DNA from: Gorillibacterium timonense
GTDB lineage: Bacteria > Bacillota > Bacilli > Paenibacillales > NBRC-103111
DNA length: 64,000 nucleotides
Assembly: GCF_001457415.1 (NCBI RefSeq)
Contig: NZ_LN881723.1
Span: 248,001 to 312,000, forward strand
Direction: 5' to 3'
Shown here: positions 55,782 through 64,000 of the stretch, in pieces
Layout of the letters: each line of letters begins with the position of its first letter
Position numbering within the stretch: position 1 is the first letter of the stretch
Program-made: the position numbers and the translations under genes
Notes under the pieces: model-generated
The model's database searches: none
What the model was told of the DNA's origin: nothing
What the model saw: only the letters and a program-made list of their open reading frames with translations

Positions 55782-58064
55782 TCAGGCTCCTTCTTTGGAT
55801 TCTTTACTTGATGTTGAGATCGTCGCCGCTTCCACTTCGTTTGGATTCTTGGTTCCGCCCTGCGGCTTCGGGAGGTCGCTCGGGTATTCAATCCGCGAGT
55901 GGAAGATGCCGAGCAAAGCCTCCTTGAGCGCCTTCGACACGGTGTCCAGCTCCTTGATGGTCAGATCGCACTCGTCGAACTGCCCGTCATCCATGCGGTC
56001 CTTGACAATCTTGCGAACCATGTTGTCGATCTGCTCGATTGTCGGTGCCTTAAGCGAGCGAACCGCCGCTTCCACACAGTCGGCGATGCCGACGATAGCG
56101 GCCTCGCGGCTTTGCGCCTTCGGTCCCGGATAGCGGTATTCCGCCTCCGTCACCGGCCGCTCCGGGTTCTCGTCCTGCTGCTTCACGGCCTTGTAATAGA
56201 AAAACTTGAGCAGGGTCGTCCCGTGATGCTGCTCGGCGATATCTCGAATCGCTTTCGGGATATTGTATTCCAGCAGCATCTCCACCCCGTCCCGCGGATG
56301 CGCGGTAATGATGGACATGCTGAGTCCGGGATCGATATCGTCATGCGGGTTTTCCATGTTCATCTGATTCTCGATAAAATAGCTCGGCCGCTTCGTCTTG
56401 CCCAAATCATGGTAATAAGAGCCTACGCGGCAGAGCAACCCGTCGGCGCCGATGGCTTCCGCCGCCGCTTCCGACAAGTTGCCTACCATGATGCTGTGAT
56501 GGTAGGTTCCCGGAGTCTCCGTCAGCAGCTTGCGGAGCAAGGGATGATTCGGGTTCGACAGCTCCACCAGCTTGAGCGGCGACAGGATGCCAAAGGCCGT
56601 CTCGAAGAATGGGATGAGACCGAAGACAAGAATGGCTGTGATGATGCCGCTGCTGAAGGCGTAAATCAGGGAATAAAGCAGTCGATCATAATTGCCTTCC
56701 ATAAACGCAAGCGACAAGACGGCTGTGCAGGCAAACAGCGAGATGATGAGGCCCGACTTCAGAATGGCCGTGCGGTTGCCGGCACGAGCGAAGGAAAACA
56801 CAGCGGTCAGGCAACTCACAAGAGCGACAAATCCAAAGCGGAAATCAAACAGCAAATCCGGATTGGTGTTAAAGACGATGGCCGACACGACGCTGAAGAC
56901 GATGGACAAGGAGACAGCAATTCGGGAATCGATCAGGATGACCGTCAGCATGACGCCCATCGCCACCGGAGCCAGATAGCCCACCATCGGAAACTCCAGA
57001 TTTTGGCCGAGCGCTACAAGGCGCAAGCCCGCCACTGTCAGTACGAAGAGAATGGTCAACATCAGGAGCTGCACATTCGGACTGATCGACGCATTCGAGC
57101 TGCGCTTGACTTGCACTAGCAGAAGCAAGGTGGAGAGCAGGACGAAGATCGCCAGACCGAAGGCGGGACGATAATTCGTTTCTTTGTGTAACAAGCCGGC
57201 TTTCTCCAGCCGTTCGTACATGGCCTGGTTAATCATGTCCCCTTCCCGGACGAGCACAGCGTTGCGCTCGATATAGACCGGCTCTGTGCTCTCTCTCGCG
57301 GCGATGCGAGCCTTCTCAGTCGCTCCGGCGTCATAAAACCGGTTCGGCAAAACGCTGAACTTGGCCAGCTCCTGCACCAGCTCGCGTTGGGTATTCTTTG
57401 TGAGAGCGGAGGAATTGACCATCGCCGTCACCTTCATTCGAACGGAGGACACATCGGTGTTTCCCTCTACCATCAGCTTGCTGACGATTTCGCGAGTGAC
57501 CGGTTCCATGGCTGTGAGGTCTTCCGAAGTCAGGCGAGGCAGCTTGTACAGGCCTTCCTCCGAAATGCTGTACTCCTGCTCAGTCAGCTGCTTCTTCATC
57601 TCTTCGATCAGCTTATCGTTATCTTCTCCAGGTTCGATCGCATCGACCAAGTCGGTCGCATGCTCTTCATAAACGCGCGGGATGGCCGAACGGAAATAGC
57701 TGACCTTCTCGTCGAACTTCATGTCCTGGTCCGCTACAGCGAATTCTAGCTTGTCGAACAAATCCACCACTAGCTGGTCGGTCCGCATCGAAATGGGACG
57801 GTTGACCGGGGACACCTTCTGCGCCGCTTCCTCGCGCGCCTTCTCCGTTCCGATCTCATCCTTGATTTGTTTGGGAGCGACGATCGTGACCGCGCTCACC
57901 TTATTCGGTTGAATATCATAGGTTTTGGGAACCACGTGATCCACGAGCGATACATAACTGACAAGAGCAATCAGCCCGTATAAAAAAAAGCGGATGAAGG
58001 GGCTTTGCTTCCAGCCGTTCATCCATTGCGGAGTTTTGCTTTTGGCGCCGACGTTTCGGTTCAT
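55782..58064 (-). CDS. pgpH: Cyclic di-AMP phosphodiesterase PgpH (7TM-HD)
   Basis: PgpH hydrolyses the second messenger c-di-AMP. The 760 residues contain an N-terminal helix (about 25-45), a large extracytoplasmic 7TMR-HDED domain (about 50-290), seven membrane helices (about 300-490) and a cytoplasmic HD domain (TYHHSIMVGNL, SYYHDLGKTKRP). It lies 4 nt before ybeY and 48 nt after phoH, as in Bacillus yqfF. Confidence 0.95.
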   Translation of the reverse strand: MNRNVGAKSKTPQWMNGWKQSPFIRFFLYGLIALVSYVSLVDHVVPKTYDIQPNKVSAVTIVAPKQIKDEIGTEKAREEAAQKVSPVNRPISMRTDQLVVDLFDKLEFAVADQDMKFDEKVSYFRSAIPRVYEEHATDLVDAIEPGEDNDKLIEEMKKQLTEQEYSISEEGLYKLPRLTSEDLTAMEPVTREIVSKLMVEGNTDVSSVRMKVTAMVNSSALTKNTQRELVQELAKFSVLPNRFYDAGATEKARIAARESTEPVYIERNAVLVREGDMINQAMYERLEKAGLLHKETNYRPAFGLAIFVLLSTLLLLVQVKRSSNASISPNVQLLMLTILFVLTVAGLRLVALGQNLEFPMVGYLAPVAMGVMLTVILIDSRIAVSLSIVFSVVSAIVFNTNPDLLFDFRFGFVALVSCLTAVFSFARAGNRTAILKSGLIISLFACTAVLSLAFMEGNYDRLLYSLIYAFSSGIITAILVFGLIPFFETAFGILSPLKLVELSNPNHPLLRKLLTETPGTYHHSIMVGNLSEAAAEAIGADGLLCRVGSYYHDLGKTKRPSYFIENQMNMENPHDDIDPGLSMSIITAHPRDGVEMLLEYNIPKAIRDIAEQHHGTTLLKFFYYKAVKQQDENPERPVTEAEYRYPGPKAQSREAAIVGIADCVEAAVRSLKAPTIEQIDNMVRKIVKDRMDDGQFDECDLTIKELDTVSKALKEALLGIFHSRIEYPSDLPKPQGGTKNPNEVEAATISTSSKESKEGA

Positions 58065-58112
58065 GGAACTGGCCCTTCTTTCCGAATCCGCGTGAGTTAA
58101 GCAGCCGGATTC

Positions 58113-59087
58113 TTACGATCCTTGTTTTTCCGAATCCACGTTGTATGCCGTAATGATCTTCTGGACAAGGGTATGACGGACAACATCCTGTTCCGAAAAA
58201 TAGGTAAAGCCGATCTCTTCGATGCCCCGCAAGATGCGCTCGGCTTCCACCAGACCGGATTTCTTGCCGCGGGGTAAGTCAATTTGGGTAATGTCACCCG
58301 TGATTACCATCTTCGAGCCGAAGCCGAGACGGGTGAGAAACATCTTCATCTGTTCGGGAGTCGTGTTCTGTGCTTCATCGAGGATGATGAACGAATCCTC
58401 CAGTGTGCGACCCCGCATATAGGCGAGAGGAGCGATCTCGATCAATCCCCGCTCCAGTGATTTGACCACTTGTTCGGGACCCAAGACATCGTTAAGTGCA
58501 TCATACAACGGCCTCAGGTAGGGGTCAACCTTTTCCTGGAGGTCGCCGGGCAGGAAGCCGAGGCTTTCTCCCGCCTCCACGGCTGGTCGCGTCAGCACGA
58601 TTCGCTTGACTTGCCCTTCCTTCAGGGCGGAGACGGCGAGCACGACGGCTATGTAGGTTTTGCCCGTTCCAGCCGGTCCGATGCCGAAGACGATATCCGT
58701 CTTCTTGATCTGGTTCACGTATTGCTTCTGACCGATGGTCTTTATACGAATCGGCTTTCCCCGGTATGTGACCGCGATGTCGCCCTTGAAGAGCTCAAGC
58801 AGTTGGTCGGCTTTGCCCTCCTTGGCGAGTTCCATGGCGTAGACAACGTCCCGTTCGGACAGCACGTAATGGTTGCGGATGAGTTCCAGCAGCACGTGAA
58901 ACAGCTGCTCCAGGGCTTGTACCTCCCGTTGAGCACCCTCCAGGGTCACTTCTTCCTCGCGGGAATAAATCTTCACGGTACTCTCCCGTTCGATCAAATG
59001 GAGAAACCGGTCTTGCGGGCCGAATAGCGCCAATCCTTCGGCCATGTTGCCGAGTGTGATCTTGGCTGTGGCGGTTTGTTGGTTCAA
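58113..59087 (-). CDS. phoH: PhoH-family ATPase
   Basis: PhoH proteins are P-loop ATPases related to the helicase superfamily, linked genetically to ybeY and rRNA processing. The 324 residues carry Walker A GPAGTGKT (137-144) and Walker B FIILDEAQN, preceded by a KH-like N-terminal region. The start is TTG at 59087, 4 nt after AAGGAG and 10 nt after a second GAGGAG; an upstream in-frame TTG at 59132 has no site. It is the first gene of the phoH-pgpH-ybeY block. Confidence 0.93.
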   Translation of the reverse strand: MNQQTATAKITLGNMAEGLALFGPQDRFLHLIERESTVKIYSREEEVTLEGAQREVQALEQLFHVLLELIRNHYVLSERDVVYAMELAKEGKADQLLELFKGDIAVTYRGKPIRIKTIGQKQYVNQIKKTDIVFGIGPAGTGKTYIAVVLAVSALKEGQVKRIVLTRPAVEAGESLGFLPGDLQEKVDPYLRPLYDALNDVLGPEQVVKSLERGLIEIAPLAYMRGRTLEDSFIILDEAQNTTPEQMKMFLTRLGFGSKMVITGDITQIDLPRGKKSGLVEAERILRGIEEIGFTYFSEQDVVRHTLVQKIITAYNVDSEKQGS

Positions 59088-59329
59088 AAGGCTCCTTCTC
59101 CTCGCTTTCGGTTGCTGTCGCTTCTCCCTCAAGTTTACTGGATTTGAGGCGCACTATGCAAGGTTGCCGATATCTTGGGCGGTCTGGTGCGGCTTTTCGC
59201 CCATTCGCCTCATTCGGCAGATCCAAATGATAAACGCCCGATAAACGTCGATAACCCCCTGACGCTACTTATGTATAGAGAAGACGTTTTTATGTCCTGC
59301 GAAGTTGTATCCTTCCGATCCACTCCGTC

Positions 59330-59356
59330 AAAAAAAGCCCGGCAATCGCCGGGCTT
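59330..59356 (-). terminator. Intrinsic terminator of yqfCD
   Basis: AAGCCCGGC pairs with GCCGGGCTT around a 4-nt loop and is followed on the minus strand by TTTTTTTGACGG. It separates the sporulation pair from phoH. Confidence 0.9.
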
Positions 59357-59364
59357 AACAGCTG

Positions 59365-60552
59365 TTACGGAGCTTCAACCAGTGCAAGCTGCGAGGTGAT
59401 CTCCTCCTCCACCTCGTAATGCACCTTCAAGATCAGCTTTCCGTTCTCCTCTTTGCGTGAAAGCACCTTTTCTCCCGCTATCCGCGAGCCTTCTCCCGCC
59501 TGAAGCAGCAGATCGTCTCTTGCCCGCTTGAGCCCCTTCGCTTCCGCATCGGCTGCGCTCAGCTTATAGACGATCTCCTCGCTCTCCCGAACCGTGTCCT
59601 TCAGCCATCCGATAGGAAGAGTGAACTGGCGGAAGGACAGCATCTTCGGAGTGCCGATGGTGACGGAATGCTCGTAGTTTCCTTTACCGTATCCCGTGAT
59701 CTGCAGCGCCCGTTTGCCGATGATCAAATAAGACTTCTCCGCAGATTCACCCGTGTAGGTCCGGTGAACCTGCTCCATCGGCACTTCTATGGTAGAGACA
59801 TACCAGACCAGCCCAAACACCTTCCCTGTTGCCGGCACCCATTTGCGGTGTTCTCCATCGCCGAGCTGTCCCGAGATTAGCAGTTGTCCCTTGCGCACAT
59901 AAGTGTTCGGTGCAACAACCGGCTTGCCCTTCTCCGCAAATATCTTGGTGACAAGCGCGTCCTTCTTGGCGATGAGATGGCGCGGACTGGCGAGAGGCTT
60001 GTCCTCCGGCTTGGTCGTTTCCACAATGCGAATGCGAATGCTCGTCCCGTTCCGTTCAACACCGATCCAGGTTGCATCGGGAAGCCGGGTCATGAGACCG
60101 CGGGCAAGCTCGTCTACCCCTTTCAGCCGAAAGATCCATTGATGCCGGTAGATTCCCTCCTGCCTTGCCGCGGATAAAACCGTTTGCTTCGAGAGCTTCT
60201 CGTTGCCCATCACATCCACTCTCCAGACGAGAGATGTCAAGAGAAACAGCCCGACGAGAAATCCCAATGCACCGGCCAGAAAAAGCTTGCGCTTAGCAAC
60301 CCGTTTCACCCAGAAGGGAAAGCCATGCCGCCCTTCCACATGAATGCGGCAGCCTGTCCTCTTCAAGATTGGACGAAGGCGAAAAAAATCAGAAAGGTCC
60401 AGCTTCAGTCTCCCGATACCCGGTTCAACCAGCTGCACGTCCCAGAGTCTCAACCCTTCCCGTGCTGCTTCATTTAAGAAGGCTTCCACTTTCCCTCCTT
60501 TGAGCGACAAGGTCAAATATCCGCGAATGAATGCGATAGATGGCGCACGCAC
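59365..60552 (-). CDS. yqfD: Sporulation protein YqfD
   Basis: YqfD belongs to the sigma-E regulon of sporulation in Bacillus and is required for efficient spore formation. The 395 residues have one membrane helix (about 88-110) between an N-terminal cytoplasmic domain (HVEGRHGFPFW) and a large C-terminal domain. The GTG start has AGGAG 9 nt upstream. It follows yqfC after 12 nt, the two forming an operon with a terminator behind. Confidence 0.93.
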   Translation of the reverse strand: MRAPSIAFIRGYLTLSLKGGKVEAFLNEAAREGLRLWDVQLVEPGIGRLKLDLSDFFRLRPILKRTGCRIHVEGRHGFPFWVKRVAKRKLFLAGALGFLVGLFLLTSLVWRVDVMGNEKLSKQTVLSAARQEGIYRHQWIFRLKGVDELARGLMTRLPDATWIGVERNGTSIRIRIVETTKPEDKPLASPRHLIAKKDALVTKIFAEKGKPVVAPNTYVRKGQLLISGQLGDGEHRKWVPATGKVFGLVWYVSTIEVPMEQVHRTYTGESAEKSYLIIGKRALQITGYGKGNYEHSVTIGTPKMLSFRQFTLPIGWLKDTVRESEEIVYKLSAADAEAKGLKRARDDLLLQAGEGSRIAGEKVLSRKEENGKLILKVHYEVEEEITSQLALVEAP

Positions 60553-60564
60553 GGGCTCTCTCTC

Positions 60565-60846
60565 CTATCTGGGCTCATAATGAATGGTCTGAATCGTTCC
60601 CTCGATGAAAACTTCCTCCGGCAGGATCGCACGAATGACCAGCTCCTTGCCTTCGATGCGGAGCTGCCCCGCAGTCAAATCCAAATGAAGCTCAGTTGGG
60701 GTAAAATTCAGCACTCCGCGGTGGTTTTCAATGTACAATTGACGGTTGCCGATCATCGTGATGCGGGGCAGATCGTGAACCACATCTTCAGGGACATCGA
60801 GCACCGCTGCGGCAAAGGTATGAATTCGGCGTTTCAGTCGTCCCAT
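60565..60846 (-). CDS. yqfC: Sporulation protein YqfC
   Basis: The 93 residues match the YabP/YqfC family, with the LDVPEDVVHDLPRITMIGNR segment; YabP-family proteins act with sporulation membrane partners. GGGGGGAG lies about 8 nt before the ATG. A sigma-E type promoter is visible upstream. Confidence 0.93.
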   Translation of the reverse strand: MGRLKRRIHTFAAAVLDVPEDVVHDLPRITMIGNRQLYIENHRGVLNFTPTELHLDLTAGQLRIEGKELVIRAILPEEVFIEGTIQTIHYEPR

Positions 60847-60892
60847 TTGCCCGCTCCCCCCCTACACCGCAACAGGCGGCTTCTCTAATCCA

Positions 60893-60915
60893 TATGACAC
60901 AGCGGCTTCAACTAT
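60893..60915 (-). promoter_or_regulatory. Probable sigma-E promoter of yqfCD
   Basis: ATA (60915-60913), exactly 16 nt and CATA (60896-60893) fit the core of the sigma-E pattern ATA-N16-CATA; the outer bases match less well. Known sigma-E control of yqfCD in Bacillus supports it. Confidence 0.55.
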
Positions 60916-60996
60916 GTCTATGTCAGCTTTCCTCCGCCCGCTTTATCATGAAAACGCCATCATCTTCCGCGTTAACAAAATCTTGTCATTTCACGC

Positions 60997-61025
60997 TTCA
61001 ACTTTGTCGATTTTTGTCTTATAAT
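60997..61025 (+). promoter_or_regulatory. Promoter of the hemerythrin/CheX pair
   Basis: TTCAAC (60997-61002), 17 nt and TATAAT (61020-61025) on the plus strand, about 50 nt before the start codon. The -35 box is only a partial match. Confidence 0.6.
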
Positions 61026-61078
61026 CGGAGCTATAGCATTATTTTCCTACATAAGCAGCTATGAAAGGGGACTTCCGG

Positions 61079-61504
61079 ATGATGTGGAAAGAGAAGTACA
61101 CGTTGGGCGTGGATTTGATTGATACCCAGCACAAAGAATTATTCGACCGGGTGGAGAGCTTCGTGCTCGTCCTGCGTTCCAAGGAATCATGGGACAGCAA
61201 AGTCGAGAAGGTTAAGGAGACGCTAGACTTCATGAAAGAATATGTGGTCAAGCATTTCCATGATGAAGAAGCCTATCAGCGGAAAGTATGTTACCCAGAC
61301 TGCGACCGCCATTGCGAGGTACACGCCCAATTTACGGCCGAGGTCGGCGAGTTCGTGAAGCTTTTTGAAGAAGAAGGGTATCAAGAGCCGCTCGTGCAGA
61401 AGTTTGCCGGCAAATTACTCGCTTGGCTCATCAATCATGTGGCCGCAACGGATCAGAAAATCGCGGACCATGTCCATCGATTGGAGGAGCTGGCTCATGA
61501 CTGA
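61079..61504 (+). CDS. Bacteriohemerythrin
   Basis: This is an O2-binding protein with a non-heme diiron site in a four-helix bundle. The 141 residues hold the expected ligands: His18 (DTQHKELFD), His59 and Glu63 (HFHDEE), His78 and His82, His120 and Asp125 (LINHVAATD). The ATG at 61079 lies 7 nt after AGGGGA, which I prefer over an ATG six codons upstream. Its end overlaps the start of a CheX-like gene by 8 nt, so both are made together. A role in oxygen sensing or delivery is plausible from this pairing. Confidence 0.92.
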   Translation: MMWKEKYTLGVDLIDTQHKELFDRVESFVLVLRSKESWDSKVEKVKETLDFMKEYVVKHFHDEEAYQRKVCYPDCDRHCEVHAQFTAEVGEFVKLFEEEGYQEPLVQKFAGKLLAWLINHVAATDQKIADHVHRLEELAHD

Positions 61505-61955
61505 TTTCGTCAATCCCTTCTATAAGGCTACTCAGGAAGTCTTCCGTCTGATGCTTGACTTGGAGATTCAGCCGAGCAGTGAGCAGCTCCAGACGAGCGA
61601 AGTAGCGAACAAGGAAGTCTGCATCAGCATCGGGATCACCGGAGATCTGGAAGGAACCATCTACTTCTGCTTTCCTGAAAGCATGACCCTGGAAATGGTA
61701 CGAATCCTGTCCGGCATGGAAATGGACGCTCTTGACGATTTTGTTTCTTCCGCCATGAGCGAAATCGTCAATATCATCAGCGGCAACGCGGTGACCGGCC
61801 TCTCCGAGAATCATTATACGTGCGATATTCTGCCTCCCGTCGTCAAAGTATCCGATCAACCCTTGCAGTCGACCGCATCAGGTAAGGTCATTCCCTTGAA
61901 GACCGTTATCGGACCGATGGAAGTGGAAGTGGATCTGCAAAAAAAGGGAGCCTGA
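61497..61955 (+). CDS. CheX-like chemotaxis phosphatase-family protein
   Basis: CheX-family enzymes dephosphorylate CheY-P. The 152 residues fit the family fold, and the catalytic signature S-x3-E-x2-N-x21-P is present in SAMSEIVN...ILPP. GGAGGAG lies 7 nt before the ATG, which is inside the end of the hemerythrin gene. No chemotaxis genes are nearby, so the partner CheY-like protein is unknown. A regulatory rather than catalytic role cannot be ruled out. Confidence 0.8.
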   Translation: MTDFVNPFYKATQEVFRLMLDLEIQPSSEQLQTSEVANKEVCISIGITGDLEGTIYFCFPESMTLEMVRILSGMEMDALDDFVSSAMSEIVNIISGNAVTGLSENHYTCDILPPVVKVSDQPLQSTASGKVIPLKTVIGPMEVEVDLQKKGA

Positions 61956-61976
61956 TCCGGCCGGATCGCTCCCTCG
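61948..61976 (+). terminator. Terminator hairpin overlapping the cheX-like stop
   Basis: GGGAGC-GATCC pairs with GGATC-GCTCCC around a 4-nt loop, beginning within the final codons. The T content after it is low. Confidence 0.6.
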
Positions 61977-62013
61977 TCATGCTTGGCTTTCTGAATTACT
62001 AATTGTCGATAAA

Positions 62014-62047
62014 GCAAAAAGAGCACCCTGTGAAGGGTGCTTTCTTG
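62014..62047. terminator. Terminator between the cheX-like gene and yqeY
   Basis: AGCACCCT pairs with AGGGTGCT around GTGA, with an A run before and TTTCTT after, so it can serve both directions. On the minus strand it ends yqeY. Confidence 0.75.
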
Positions 62048-62070
62048 GCTTTCAGAAAAGAGGACCTTGG

Positions 62071-62514
62071 TTACTGCAGTTCTTGTTGAACGATTTTGTT
62101 TACAAGCTTACCGTCGGCGCGGCCTTTTACCTTCGGCATTAACGCGCTCATCACCTTGCCCATTTCCGCTTTAGAAGAAGCGCCTGTTTCTTGGATGGTC
62201 TGCCGCACAATGGCTTGAATTTCTTCTTCCGTTAACTGCTGCGGAAGGTACTTGGCGATGACGGCGATTTCCGCTTGCGCGGCTTCCGCCAGATCGTCCC
62301 GGCCAGCCTTTTGAAACTCCTGGAGGGCGTCTCTGCGCTGTTTGATTTCACGATTCAGGATATCCAAAACTTCATTGTCATCCAACGTTTTACGTTGATC
62401 GATTTCTATATTCTTAATCGCCGAACGAACCATACGGATTACGGAGAGTTTGAATTTGTCCTGGCTCTTCATCGCTTGCTTCATGTCTTCGTTCAATTGC
62501 TCGTTTAAGGTCAT
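62071..62514 (-). CDS. yqeY: GatB/YqeY domain protein
   Basis: The 147 residues match YqeY throughout (NEQLNEDMKQAMKSQDKFKLSVIRM at the start and a C-terminal domain akin to that of GatB), suggesting interaction with tRNA; the function is not established. It follows rpsU after 16 nt, as in Bacillus. Confidence 0.93.
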   Translation of the reverse strand: MTLNEQLNEDMKQAMKSQDKFKLSVIRMVRSAIKNIEIDQRKTLDDNEVLDILNREIKQRRDALQEFQKAGRDDLAEAAQAEIAVIAKYLPQQLTEEEIQAIVRQTIQETGASSKAEMGKVMSALMPKVKGRADGKLVNKIVQQELQ

Positions 62515-62530
62515 GGTAGGCTAAGTCCTC

Positions 62531-62704
62531 CTAGAACTTGCGCTTACGGGCAGCCTCAGACTTCTTCTTGCGTTTGACGCTAGGCTTCTCATAGTGCTTG
62601 CGCTTTTTTACTTCGGCCAAGACGCCATCCTTCGCAATGGAGCGCTTGAAGCGCCGAAGAGCAGCATCAATGGTTTCGTTTTTGCGTACTTTTGTTTCCG
62701 ACAC
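62531..62704 (-). CDS. rpsU: 30S ribosomal protein S21
   Basis: The 57-residue basic protein, starting [20 protein letters not shown] and ending in a Lys/Arg-rich tail, is S21. The start is GTG, 8 nt after AGGGAGG. It is the first gene of the rpsU-yqeY operon and has a strong sigma-A promoter. Confidence 0.96.
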   Translation of the reverse strand: MSETKVRKNETIDAALRRFKRSIAKDGVLAEVKKRKHYEKPSVKRKKKSEAARKRKF

Positions 62705-62764
62705 CAGATTTCCCTCCCTCCGAACAGACCGTCCAAGACGAATAACACACGGTTATCAAACTAC

Positions 62765-62794
62765 ATTATAGAGGAAAGGAAATCCTAGTGTCAA
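62765..62794 (-). promoter_or_regulatory. Sigma-A promoter of rpsU-yqeY
   Basis: TTGACA (62794-62789), 18 nt and TATAAT (62770-62765), both hexamers perfect. Confidence 0.9.
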
Positions 62795-63112
62795 CCATTG
62801 TGAAGGAAGCTTTTCGTTCGTCTGCAAGTAAGGGAGTTTCTTACCGTTTTTCGAGCATAGATCGAAGTTGAAAGGAAGGGGGAGTTTGATGCCGCAACGA
62901 CGAAAAAATCGGTGTCGCAGCCCATGCGTAATCTTTTGTTATAATCGATCTTTGTCCCCCATTTAATGAAAAGATGCTGTATTCTTGTTTTGATAACGCT
63001 ATGTTGCAAAGCTGCCGCGGGGATATGGGATCAACACGGCAAACAGGAGAAGCATGCTGCTGCGGCGGTTCCTATATCTGATCCAACGGCAAATTTTCAT
63101 CCTTTGGTCTTG
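62795..63112. other. Gene-free stretch
   Basis: I find no ORF with a ribosome site, RNA motif or clear repeat here. A minus-strand frame of 72 codons (62791-63009) has no site and no recognisable sequence. The stretch lies between a housekeeping operon and a decayed gene and may itself be decayed. Confidence 0.6.
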
Positions 63113-63605
63113 TCATAGTGATCGTCCCTGCTCCTTTCGTTTCCTCATTTCCACTCCGCGGCACAGGTAAAACAACAGCAGCGAGATTCCTATTATGCCC
63201 AAATCCATCAACGATGTGGCAAGCATCGCATCCTTACGCAGCCCGCTGGCCAAGGAAGTGACCAGCGCAACCAAAATCCCGGACAAGGCCCCAAACAAGG
63301 AGCTTGCCGTACGCATAGCACAAGGAGCTTGCAACCATGATCCTTCTTCTGCCGAAACCGTCCGATGCGATTCCCAGCCCAATTTGCCCCAGACCATATC
63401 CCAGCATGTAGAGGCCAATCGTCAGTCGAATCGATCCCGGATCGCTATGGTAGTGCTGGGTTAGCATCGGTAATGAGGGAGCATACAAATCAATGCCTAG
63501 TCCCATTAAAAACGGGATCAGAAACACCAGCAAGAGAACGCTTCGCTTCTCCCTTCCTTCCTCTTTCATATCGCCATACCTCATTTCAATGAGCAGCTCG
63601 CTCAT
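63113..63605 (-). pseudogene. MFS drug-transporter remnant (Bcr/CflA-like) with internal deletion
   Basis: The 5' part (63605 to about 63310) encodes the first helices of a major facilitator protein, with LGIDLYAPSLPMLTQHY and the loop motif DGFGRRRIM. It then loses frame; a second frame (about 63331 to 63113) encodes the last two helices (MRTASSLFGALSGILVALV). Seven or eight middle helices are missing. A 13-bp direct repeat marks the junction. An intact family member has about 400 residues. Confidence 0.8.
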
Positions 63606-63672
63606 AGGATCATTGCCGTTTGCTATTTCCCTATCCTACTTCAAAATCTAACGAAGAAAATCACCCCAACGC

Positions 63673-63701
63673 AAAAAACAGGGTGACATCTATCACCCTG
63701 A
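63673..63701 (-). terminator. Terminator of the LuxR-type gene
   Basis: CAGGGTGA pairs with TCACCCTG around a 6-nt loop; on the minus strand it is followed by TTTTTTGCG. Confidence 0.8.
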
Positions 63702-63729
63702 GAGCAGCAGCCTTCTCGGAAAATCTATC

Positions 63730-63951
63730 TTAAGCATTAAGGCCGTAAGCCTCTTCGATCATTACGTCTAGTACATTCAAGCATTCTTGCATGCTCTTCA
63801 CTTCCAGCTTGCTGTAAATATGCCGAAGATGGGTCTTTATCGTATTCGTCGATACCTGCAGTTTCACCGGCAGCTCGTTAATGGCAACCCCCGACTTGAT
63901 GTGGTAGAGCACTTCGATTTCTCTTGGAATCGCTGAGAAGCTGTAAAACAA
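63730..63951 (-). CDS. LuxR-type helix-turn-helix domain, possibly a truncated gene
   Basis: The 73 residues form a LuxR/FixJ-type DNA-binding domain: PREIEVLYHIKSG, then the recognition helix region STNTIKTHLRHIYSKLEV. The frame is closed by TAG at 63976-63978, so if the start is the TTG at 63951 the protein is only the HTH, about the size of GerE; no ribosome site is seen. Alternatively it is the end of a longer regulator broken by a frameshift, whose front lies beyond the window edge. Confidence 0.6.
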   Translation of the reverse strand: MFYSFSAIPREIEVLYHIKSGVAINELPVKLQVSTNTIKTHLRHIYSKLEVKSMQECLNVLDVMIEEAYGLNA

Positions 63952-64000
63952 TTTTGCAATGGTTGATCTTGCCGTCTATTTTCAGCATAATGCAGACGAC

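Noticed and set aside
62791..63009. 72-codon minus-strand ORF
   Set aside because: It has no ribosome site or familiar sequence and overlaps the rpsU promoter.

Overview
The window reads as the chromosome of a spore-forming, moderately GC-rich Firmicute, most likely a member of Paenibacillaceae. The evidence is spore genes (spoVD, tgl, a cotD-like gene, yqfC/yqfD, ylaJ, an RsfA/GerR-family regulator), bacillithiol synthesis (bshC), strong AGGAGG ribosome sites, sigma-A, sigma-E and sigma-K type promoters, and gene orders known from Bacillus. Nearly all of it is coherent coding sequence, most of it on the minus strand.

From left to right. (1) 1-9 kb: the start of the division and cell-wall cluster read leftward (bshC, ahcY, then mraZ-rsmH-ftsL-pbpB-spoVD). 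mraZ has its own sigma-A promoter and a phased operator. (2) 8.8-16 kb: an uncharacterised methyltransferase-like gene and a five-gene oligopeptide ABC transporter operon (oppABCDF order, leftward). (3) 16-30 kb: panE, the RsfA/GerR-family gene, a MidA-like methyltransferase, two secreted proteins of unknown function, a group II intron with its maturase lodged behind a transcription terminator, an orphan solute-binding protein, and a yla-type cluster (phoH2/ylaK, ylaJ, an FMN-binding protein, a small unknown, typA). (4) 30-37 kb: two membrane proteins separated by an array of 95-bp repeats with 13-bp terminal inverted repeats, a 35-residue ORF, thiI with its cysteine desulfurase, a transglycosylase-like protein, a DUF1540 protein and ypuI. 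(5) 37-41 kb: a subtilase, the spore-coat genes tgl and cotD with matching sigma-K type promoters, then rnpB (RNase P RNA) bracketed by two almost identical 44-bp hairpins. (6) 41-61 kb: a long leftward block matching the Bacillus yqf region: yqfC-yqfD / phoH-pgpH-ybeY-dgkA-cdd-era-yqzL-recO / glycine T-box-glyQ-glyS-yqfL-yqxD-dnaG-rpoD-membrane protein-trmK-nif3. (7) 61-64 kb: a bacteriohemerythrin/CheX-like gene pair, yqeY-rpsU, a deleted MFS transporter pseudogene and a LuxR-type HTH fragment at the edge.

The genes group into septal peptidoglycan synthesis, core replication, transcription and translation (dnaG, rpoD, glyQS, rnpB, era, ybeY, rpsU), tRNA thiolation, peptide uptake, and late sporulation. 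I found no prophage, CRISPR array or defence island. The least explained elements are the 95-bp repeat array, the paired hairpins around rnpB, the hairpin enclosing the tgl start codon, the intron behind a terminator, and the hemerythrin/CheX pair.
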